From positions 1 through 19,175 of the forward strand of contig CAWKZT010000024.1 in NCBI GenBank assembly GCA_963854565.1: a stretch of 19,175 bases of DNA, written 5' to 3'. The notes beneath the pieces are model-generated. The model saw only the letters and a program-made list of their open reading frames with translations, did no database searches and was not told the DNA's origin. The stretch is from CAWKZT01 sp963854565 (GTDB lineage: Bacteria > Actinomycetota > Acidimicrobiia > Acidimicrobiales > JAHEJN01). Numbering within the stretch: the stretch's first letter is position 1; each line of letters starts with the position of its first letter. The position numbers and the translations under genes are program-made. Shown piece after piece: positions 14,006-19,175 of this stretch.

Positions 14006-15037
14006 CTACTGGTGGCTGGCTGACTCGTATACGTCTGGCTCCAGATCGCCTTGGAGCCAGCCTTTGCTTACTAATTCTTGGCCACCTACCGAAAGGGTGC
14101 GCTGGCGCAGAGCGGTAGCAAAAATCGGGGCTTCGTCGGTGCCGCCGAAGCCGAGCGTAATAATTCCTGCCACGATAGACGCATCATCGGGGTGACCAAT
14201 AGAACGGCCGGTTGGGTCATCGACGCGATGACCATGCAGTAGGTTAAGACCCAACGACACCGTTGTGAGGTTGTACCCATCGGTTGTGCCGGAAGCCCCC
14301 AGCATGGAACGCACAAGATCCGTGTCGCCATGGCCGCCTTCAATTTCGGCGACATGATTGTTTTGAACCGTGAGGGTTACGGGTGAACGCACGTATTCGC
14401 CCAATGTGGTGTGCAAGTCGCCGGGCATGAGCACGATGGTGCCATGCACGGTTTTGGGGCCGGCAACGATGATGCACTGCCCAGAAGGCCAAAGAGCAAC
14501 CTGGCCTTTTGTGGCGACGCCAGTTTGGCCCGAGATGGATGACCCACCGAGGTCGATGGTTAGTGACGTGCCGTGGTCACATGAAAGGGTGAGCTCAGAT
14601 CCGTTGGTGCAACGGTCGGTCGCTCGTTTCACTCTGTGGCTGAGTCCGGGGTGGGGACTGTTGCGGTTTATTCGCTCGGTATCGCTGGTTCGCATGACCA
14701 CGACAGCAGCATGCCCGTTAGCGACAGTCAGGGCGGAGTCAGACGAGTGACCGAAGCCCTTCGTCCGAAAATCAACGACAACGTCTGCAGCCTCGGCGGC
14801 AGCGGTCACTACGGGAGACTCTACGAGGGGCCCCATGGGTTGACGGAGGGAAACAACGATAGGGGTTGCTCCGAGACGCAGCACAGCAAGGCGGGCTGCG
14901 GCTACAGCGTCTTCTTGAGCATCGGCGTCGGAGAGCAGCGCAACGTGCGCAGTAGAACCGACACCACAAAGATCAAGGTGGCGGGTAAAAACGTCGGTGG
15001 TAGTCCAATCAGTGATGGCGTCACAGTATCCGCCCAC
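14006..15037 (-). CDS. Aminopeptidase T/NicX-fold protein with apparently lost metal site
   Basis: About 343 aa, with the overall sequence pattern of the M29 aminopeptidase/2,5-dihydroxypyridine dioxygenase (NicX) family: a nucleotide-like N-terminal region (AAARLAVLRLGATPIVV), central PSGQCIIVAGPKTVHGTI, and the C-terminal run GYNLTTVSLGLN, AGIITLGFGGTDEAPIF. NicX, as I recall it, binds iron through His265, His318 and Asp320. The equivalent spots here read Thr259 (in NLTTVSLG), Phe306 and Thr308 (in EAPIFAT), so the usual metal site seems absent. GTG 15037 is chosen to avoid overlap with the divergent DUF3499 gene. The start is uncertain: no ribosome site is seen, a longer form from 15193 would overlap by 127 bp, and a TACTGT 6 nt before an ATC codon (15019) invites a shorter one. 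Its biochemical role is unknown. Confidence 0.75.
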   Translation of the reverse strand: MGGYCDAITDWTTTDVFTRHLDLCGVGSTAHVALLSDADAQEDAVAAARLAVLRLGATPIVVSLRQPMGPLVESPVVTAAAEAADVVVDFRTKGFGHSSDSALTVANGHAAVVVMRTSDTERINRNSPHPGLSHRVKRATDRCTNGSELTLSCDHGTSLTIDLGGSSISGQTGVATKGQVALWPSGQCIIVAGPKTVHGTIVLMPGDLHTTLGEYVRSPVTLTVQNNHVAEIEGGHGDTDLVRSMLGASGTTDGYNLTTVSLGLNLLHGHRVDDPTGRSIGHPDDASIVAGIITLGFGGTDEAPIFATALRQRTLSVGGQELVSKGWLQGDLEPDVYESASHQ

Positions 15038-15054
15038 GACGCCTAGTGGACAGC

Positions 15055-15060
15055 TAGCTT
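15055..15060 (+). promoter_or_regulatory. Probable -10 of the DUF3499-propeller operon (leaderless)
   Basis: TAGCTT, exactly 6 nt before ATG 15067. No Shine-Dalgarno is present and no clear -35 is seen. Confidence 0.45.
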
Positions 15061-15066
15061 TCGTCC

Positions 15067-15696
15067 ATGACTGAAAGTGGCAGGTCCGAGGCCTCGATGT
15101 ACTGCGATCGAGTGAGTTGCGAGAATGTAGCAACAGTGATGTTGCTTTTTCGTCCTTCCGAAACCTCAGCATGGCTGCATGACTACGACCCAACCAGCCG
15201 AACGTTGGGCATCACGCTATGTATTGACCATGCCAATCGCGTGACTGTGCCAACCGGTTGGACCATTACCGACGAACGTGCCTCGGGTAATCGTCTGGTC
15301 ACCGAAACTAGGCATATGCGAGTCGAGCCTTCCGAAGAATCAGATATCGATACAGAAACCGAAGCGTTCGAGGACATGGACGATTTCGATCAGACCCTGG
15401 CCGAAGAACTCGTGGCTACACCGGCCGTAGCCGAGGTAGACGAACCTGTGACCGACAAAAACGAAGCCGCTGCCGTTGTCGCACCAATTCATTCGGCCAA
15501 TACGTCAAGTGATGACGACGGACGACCTACGTTGTGGGACCAAGACGCCGACGGCGCCGATGACGTCGATGCGTCGCACGACGAATCGTTTGATGATCAA
15601 GACGATGATGACGAAGGCGATCTTCCCCCGTCGCTTCGGGTAGATAGTTCGTCGCCCCTGCTCAGTCGAGCATTCCGCGCCGCGCATATCGAGTAG
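15067..15696 (+). CDS. DUF3499 family protein with long acidic C-terminal tail
   Basis: Residues ~11-70 match the DUF3499 pattern typical of actinobacteria: YCDRVSCENVATVML, then LGITLCIDHANRVTVPTGW. Cys13, Cys18, Cys52 and His55 probably bind zinc. The rest of the 209 aa is a low-complexity acidic region rich in Asp and Glu, with no recognised domain; it ends with a more basic/hydrophobic LLSRAFRAAH. In mycobacteria this family lies near manB and whiB2, but neither is here. The start at 15067 fits the -10-like TAGCTT six bases upstream; an in-frame ATG at 15097 (Met11) is the alternative. The next gene starts 10 bp after the stop, so they are co-transcribed. Function unknown. Confidence 0.82.
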   Translation: MTESGRSEASMYCDRVSCENVATVMLLFRPSETSAWLHDYDPTSRTLGITLCIDHANRVTVPTGWTITDERASGNRLVTETRHMRVEPSEESDIDTETEAFEDMDDFDQTLAEELVATPAVAEVDEPVTDKNEAAAVVAPIHSANTSSDDDGRPTLWDQDADGADDVDASHDESFDDQDDDDEGDLPPSLRVDSSSPLLSRAFRAAHIE

Positions 15697-15706
15697 TAGG
15701 CCCACC

Positions 15707-17263
15707 ATGACTATCGCCAAGCGGGTGGCTGTAGTTCTGGTCATCATTGCGGCGTTGGTTATTGCCCTTGCGGTGTCCGCTGGCGATACCGACGAGCCTG
15801 ACCAGGCGCAGGCGACACTTATACCTACGGCTGCTGTAGCCACGCCGGTGCCAACGGTCCCTGAGCCGACTACCGAACCAACACTGGTACCGACCCCGAC
15901 CCCGACGCCCTACGCGTGGTGGGTAGATCCGGCCACCTCCGGTCAGCCGTTCGGTGACACGGTGGAGGGAATCTTGACCTTCCGCGGTTCGCCCACCCGG
16001 AGCTACTACGGGGCCGGTCCCGTTCCGGTCGCGCCGCAAATTGTGTGGAGCTTTCCCGACACGTCGATGTGTTCGGAGTCAAGTGTGGGCAGTGAGACCA
16101 CCACTTGGTGCGGTACCGGTTGGACCGGACAACCTTCGGTGTGGGAACGCGATGGTCAGACCCTGGTGTCATTTGGGGCCTATGACCGGGCCGTCCATCT
16201 ACTCGACGCCGATACAGGCGATCGGATTGTCGATGATTTTGTGACCGGCGACATTATCAAGGGTTCGGTGTCGGTCGACCCCGACGGCTTCCCGCTCATT
16301 TACTCCGGTTCGCGCGACAACTACCTCCACATCTTGTCCTATGACCAAGGCGAATTCGTCGAGCTATGGCGTCTCGATGCCTACGCCGTGAGTCCGACAT
16401 TGTGGAATGACGATTGGGACGGATCACCCCTCATTATCGATGACTATCTTTTTGAGGGTGGTGAAAATTCCAACATTCACATCGTCAAGCTCAACCGTGG
16501 CTATGACGCCAAGGGCAAGGTCACGGTCGATCCCGAACTCGTTTTTCACGCCCCGGGCTGGGACGCAGAACTCACTGCAATCCATGGCAGCAATGTTTCC
16601 ATCGAAAATTCGGTGGCTATCAGTGGCAATACCTTGTGGTTCGCTAACTCCGGTGGCCTGGTGCAGGGGTGGGATATCACCGGGCTGAAGGACGGCGTGA
16701 CTCCGGAACGCATCTTTCGATGGTGGTCCGGCGATGACGTAGACGCCTCGTTGGTAATCGACGACGAAGGCTTCATCTATGTGGCAGCCGAGTACGAGAA
16801 ATCGCGGCAGCGGTCCCTTGATGTTGGCCAACTCATCAAACTCGACCCCACCAAACCCGACGACCCAGTTGTGTGGTCCTTCTTCGATCACGGCACATCC
16901 ATCGCCGGCATTTGGGCGACCCCAGCGATCTACAAAGACGTCGTCGTCACTTCAACCGACGGCGGCCGGGTCGTTGGTTTGGATCGTGCGACCGGCGAAA
17001 TCCGATGGGAAAAGCGGCTCCCAGGGCCAGTATGGAGTTCGCAAGTAGTCGTTGATGATGTGCTCATCCAAGGCGACTGTGCCGGGGTTCTGCATGCCTA
17101 TGACCTCAGCGACACGACAATCGATCCTCCCGAATTGTGGTCGGTGAATATTGGTGGCTGTATTGAATCCACCCCCGCGGTCTGGGATGGCGTGATCTAT
17201 GTCGGAACTCGGGGCGGCCGGTTCCATGCGATTGCTGATGTGCCGGTAACCTCAGAGCAATGA
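15707..17263 (+). CDS. Exported PQQ-type beta-propeller protein
   Basis: A 518-aa protein with an N-terminal membrane anchor or signal (residues ~7-25, VAVVLVIIAALVIALAV), a Pro/Thr-rich spacer with PTPTPTP to ~70, and a beta-propeller. Blades show the repeated pattern of PQQ-like/BamB-type domains: VHLLDADTGDRIV, VVGLDRATGEIRWEKRL and PAVWDGVIYVGTRGGRFHAI. None of the quinoprotein dehydrogenase active-site features can be confirmed, so it is more likely a binding or scaffold propeller outside the membrane than an enzyme. Cysteines in SMCSES and TTWCG near residue 120-135, and in GDCAG and GGCIES later, could form disulfides. It overlaps the next gene as ATGA. No Shine-Dalgarno is obvious, which suits translation from the DUF3499 mRNA. 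Confidence 0.85.
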   Translation: MTIAKRVAVVLVIIAALVIALAVSAGDTDEPDQAQATLIPTAAVATPVPTVPEPTTEPTLVPTPTPTPYAWWVDPATSGQPFGDTVEGILTFRGSPTRSYYGAGPVPVAPQIVWSFPDTSMCSESSVGSETTTWCGTGWTGQPSVWERDGQTLVSFGAYDRAVHLLDADTGDRIVDDFVTGDIIKGSVSVDPDGFPLIYSGSRDNYLHILSYDQGEFVELWRLDAYAVSPTLWNDDWDGSPLIIDDYLFEGGENSNIHIVKLNRGYDAKGKVTVDPELVFHAPGWDAELTAIHGSNVSIENSVAISGNTLWFANSGGLVQGWDITGLKDGVTPERIFRWWSGDDVDASLVIDDEGFIYVAAEYEKSRQRSLDVGQLIKLDPTKPDDPVVWSFFDHGTSIAGIWATPAIYKDVVVTSTDGGRVVGLDRATGEIRWEKRLPGPVWSSQVVVDDVLIQGDCAGVLHAYDLSDTTIDPPELWSVNIGGCIESTPAVWDGVIYVGTRGGRFHAIADVPVTSEQ

Positions 17264-17652
17264 CAGTCATGACCCAGCCATTCAAACGCGGCGACAAAGT
17301 GATAAGCACCACCGATCTGGCGCGAGTTCCCGAGGGAACGAACGGCAAGGTCATGGTCGCCAATGGGTTTACCTGGTTGCGTTACTGGGTGCACTTCGAC
17401 AACGGCGTAGAACTCGGACACATCAACCACGACAACTTGGTTAAGGCCGACCAGTGGGATGCGTTCTTGTTCGAGCGGGAAACTGCCGCTAATGCGGTCG
17501 GAGAAGTAGATGAGACCAACGGGGTCGCCGGTGCCGGTGCTATCGCGGCCACCGGAGACGTAGGTGTCGAGGATGTCGTCGTGGGTGACGTAACCGTTCC
17601 CGGTTTTTTGTTGCAGCGCAGCGCCGACGCTCGCACTCGCCTCAGCGCGTAG
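17260..17652 (+). CDS. Small hypothetical protein with SH3-like N-terminal half
   Basis: Starts inside the propeller gene through a 4-bp ATGA overlap, so translation should be coupled. Residues ~5-60 (FKRGDKVISTTDLARVPEGT, GKVMVANGFTWLRYWVHFDN) look like a small beta-barrel similar to SH3/KOW-type domains; residues ~75-130 are Gly/Val/Ala-rich and low complexity. There is no signal peptide, so this protein stays in the cytoplasm while the preceding propeller is exported. An ATG at 17269 is an alternative start. Unknown function; the fold is only my impression from sequence. Confidence 0.65.
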   Translation: MTVMTQPFKRGDKVISTTDLARVPEGTNGKVMVANGFTWLRYWVHFDNGVELGHINHDNLVKADQWDAFLFERETAANAVGEVDETNGVAGAGAIAATGDVGVEDVVVGDVTVPGFLLQRSADARTRLSA

Positions 17653-17660
17653 CCCCTTCG

Positions 17661-18572
17661 CTACTGATCGCGCAGGTATGCCTGTAGTTCGGCGGCAAGT
17701 TCGTCGCCGGATGGCAAGTGTTCTTCGGCCACGGCATCAAGCTGTTTTTCGAGGTTGGTGACATACGCGCGCATTTCATCGTCGGTCTCCAGGGCCACGT
17801 TGATGCGTTGCTGCCAGTCTTTGGCGTCTTGTTCTAGAGCTTGATGGTTGGTGGCAATACCGGTGATTAGTTCGAGGCGGGCTAGGAGTGATCGGGCTGC
17901 TTCGGGGTTAGCGGAGCCGGGAACATAATGAGGAACGCTCACGCGTAGTGAGATTACGGGCATGGTGCTGACGGCGAACCGTGTCTGGATTACACCAGCC
18001 ACGCCGGTTGGGCCTTTGTACTTCGGTGCTCCGAGGCCAAGACGTTTGGCCAAAATCGGATCAGGCGAAGTGGCGACGACCCCGGGTGACCGCGAGTGGG
18101 GGGTGAGACCAAGGCTGGAACCTAAGGTGATGACCAGCCCGGTTGATGCCTGATGAGCGATGTCGAGGAGGTGATCGACGAAGGTGCGCCAACGGAAATG
18201 GGGTTCGACCCCAGACAAAATGACTAAATCTCGATCACGACCTTCGACTATTGCACCGAGAATACGGTTCTCGGGCCAGGTCATCATGCGCTTGCCGTCG
18301 GACCCAAACGCAACACGGGGGCGCCGTTGCGTGAAATCAAACAGAAAATCAGGATTGATGGCAGCGATTTCGAAGGCCCGATGGTGTTTGGCAAGGTGGC
18401 GGGTTGCCAAAGTGGCGGCCTCGCCAGCATCGAACAGGCCCGCGAGGGCGATTACAAAGACCGGATTGCGCAACTGGCCAACGAAAGTGAATTGCATCGC
18501 CTCGTCGAGCGGCACCGGTGTGACGGGAACAGATCCGAATAGCGGTGGTGTGTCGAAGGGTTCGGTGGTCAT
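17661..18572 (-). CDS. PAC2 family protein
   Basis: A 303-aa protein related to PAC2, the proteasome-assembly-chaperone family widespread in actinobacteria and archaea. It shows the expected start of the domain, NPVFVIALAGLFDAGEAATL, then LVILSGVEPHFRWRTFVDHL, a Gly-rich GLVITLGSSLG and VSVPHYVPGSANPEAARSLL. A helical C-terminus (~235-303, ATNHQALEQDAKDWQQRINV) likely forms a coiled coil. A proteasome-related role is inferred from the family name only; no proteasome gene is in the window. Start ATG 18572 follows AGAAGAAG and TAGTGT (9 nt upstream). It converges with the small gene ending at 17652, with 8 bp between stops. Confidence 0.9.
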   Translation of the reverse strand: MTTEPFDTPPLFGSVPVTPVPLDEAMQFTFVGQLRNPVFVIALAGLFDAGEAATLATRHLAKHHRAFEIAAINPDFLFDFTQRRPRVAFGSDGKRMMTWPENRILGAIVEGRDRDLVILSGVEPHFRWRTFVDHLLDIAHQASTGLVITLGSSLGLTPHSRSPGVVATSPDPILAKRLGLGAPKYKGPTGVAGVIQTRFAVSTMPVISLRVSVPHYVPGSANPEAARSLLARLELITGIATNHQALEQDAKDWQQRINVALETDDEMRAYVTNLEKQLDAVAEEHLPSGDELAAELQAYLRDQ

Positions 18573-18581
18573 CTTCTTCTG

Positions 18582-18587
18582 ACACTA
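18582..18587 (-). promoter_or_regulatory. Possible -10 of the PAC2 gene
   Basis: TAGTGT on the minus strand, 9 nt before ATG 18572, with TTGTCG 16 bp upstream as a -35 candidate. Confidence 0.4.
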
Positions 18588-18684
18588 TCGGGTGCCGGGT
18601 TGACGACAAGCGTCGGCCAGGTCCGTCTGAGAAAATGGCAGGCGATCTTCTCGCCTGAATCAGCGGTCGGGAACACCGGCGACT

Positions 18685-18690
18685 AGCCTC
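18685..18690 (+). promoter_or_regulatory. Probable -10 of the zinc-ribbon/acyl-CoA dehydrogenase operon (leaderless)
   Basis: TAGCCT, exactly 6 nt before ATG 18697, with no ribosome site. Confidence 0.45.
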
Positions 18691-18696
18691 TGCGCA

Positions 18697-18885
18697 ATGA
18701 CGACAACGGATCCATTCAATTGTCCACGCTGCCAGACGGCCGTGGCAGAAGATTTTTACGGACCGTGTGATTCGTGCCGCAGCGAACTACGTGCCACTTT
18801 GGGGGGAGAGCAACGCGATATAGCGCCTGCCGAATACGAACCCAAGATGAATGTGACCCCGAATGCGGTGGCACTAAAGGATTAA
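18697..18885 (+). CDS. 62-aa zinc-ribbon protein
   Basis: Short protein with two knuckles, CPRC (Cys9, Cys12) and CDSC (Cys24, Cys27), giving a four-cysteine zinc ribbon, followed by an acidic/polar tail. The acyl-CoA dehydrogenase gene begins 4 bp after its stop, so they share a transcript and the protein may be connected to that enzyme. No known function. The start is supported by the -10-like TAGCCT six bases upstream and by the lack of an alternative ATG. Confidence 0.75.
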   Translation: MTTTDPFNCPRCQTAVAEDFYGPCDSCRSELRATLGGEQRDIAPAEYEPKMNVTPNAVALKD

Positions 18886-18889
18886 ATTC

Positions 18890-19175
18890 ATGGCTCCCGT
18901 CACCGACGATCAACTCCGCGAAATGACCCAAGCGTTGGTGGCCAACCATGACTCCAACGACATGGTGGCATTTCGAGGCGCCCAGTTTGATGCCGGTTTG
19001 GCTCTGGTGAACTTTCCCGAAGGCCGGGGCGGCCTTGGGCTAGCTCCTGGCAAACAGATGATTGTCGAAGAAGAGCTTCGCAAGGCATCCAAGTACTGGA
19101 ACAACCTTGCCCTCAACCCGATTGGGATCGGAATGGGTATGCCAACCGTGCTTACCCATGCCAATGAAGACCTCC
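18890..19175 (+). CDS. Acyl-CoA dehydrogenase, N-terminal part (runs off window)
   Basis: The first 95 codons of an FAD-dependent acyl-CoA dehydrogenase are visible. After a short helix, ALVNFPEGRGGLGLAPGKQM corresponds to the family's PxxxGGxGL segment, followed by the helical IVEEELRKASKYW and GIGMGMPTVLTHANEDL, the start of the region before the FAD-binding beta domain. Catalytic Glu and C-terminal domain lie beyond the window. It would pass electrons to ETF and so to an EtfD-type reductase like the one at 8873-11632. The chain length of its substrate cannot be judged. It follows the zinc-ribbon gene with a 4-bp gap. Confidence 0.85.
   Translation, partial: MAPVTDDQLREMTQALVANHDSNDMVAFRGAQFDAGLALVNFPEGRGGLGLAPGKQMIVEEELRKASKYWNNLALNPIGIGMGMPTVLTHANEDL

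Noticed and set aside
15038..15193. N-terminal extension of the NicX-like protein to ATG 15193
   Set aside because: It would overlap the DUF3499 gene, whose family motifs occur in this very stretch, and the extra residues do not resemble the family.
1..19175. Prophage, insertion sequence or defence island
   Set aside because: No integrase, transposase, terminase, restriction or toxin-antitoxin motifs were seen; nearly all genes are metabolic or conserved actinobacterial ones.

Overview
This 19.2 kb window looks chromosomal and comes from an actinobacterium, most likely of the Acidimicrobiia type (inferred from gene content; no marker gene fixes the taxon). Pointers are a DUF3499 protein, a PAC2-family protein, an EtfD-like membrane Fe-S reductase of the mycobacterial Rv0338c type, a dCTP deaminase very close to the bifunctional mycobacterial enzyme, and many genes with no Shine-Dalgarno but a TANNNT hexamer 6-9 nt before the start codon, as in leaderless transcripts.

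Left part (1-4174): an SMP-30/gluconolactonase-type enzyme running off the left edge, joined by an ATGA overlap to a 129-codon gene that looks like the N-terminal stub of a longer family; a tRNA-Gly(CCC); an HD-domain protein resembling the PhnZ/MIOX-like diiron oxygenases; and an APC permease carrying a PTS-EIIA-like and an RCK_C-like regulatory domain. The HD gene and the permease gene converge and their stop codons touch.

Middle (4310-11632): a dcd-tdk pyrimidine deoxynucleotide operon closed by a long hairpin; a decayed C-terminal remnant of an AioA-like molybdopterin oxidoreductase; a lipoprotein penicillin-acylase-family Ntn hydrolase; and a 919-aa EtfD-like protein with an added acidic linker and helix-hairpin-helix tail. 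The last would pass electrons from acyl-CoA dehydrogenases, via ETF, to the quinone pool, which fits the acyl-CoA dehydrogenase at the right edge.

Right part (11633-19175): a perfect 17-bp inverted repeat between divergent promoters; a small winged-helix regulator next to an ammonium transporter (amt), with a possible 11-bp-phased operator between them; an aminopeptidase T/NicX-fold protein that appears to have lost its metal ligands; then DUF3499, a secreted or membrane-anchored PQQ-type beta-propeller and a small coupled protein in one run; a convergent PAC2 gene; and a 62-aa zinc-ribbon protein immediately before the partial acyl-CoA dehydrogenase.

No CRISPR array, insertion sequence, phage gene or obvious defence cassette was seen. 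The most unusual items are the multi-domain permease, the EtfD tail, the ligand-less NicX-like protein, the inverted repeat in the divergent intergenic region and the molybdoenzyme remnant.
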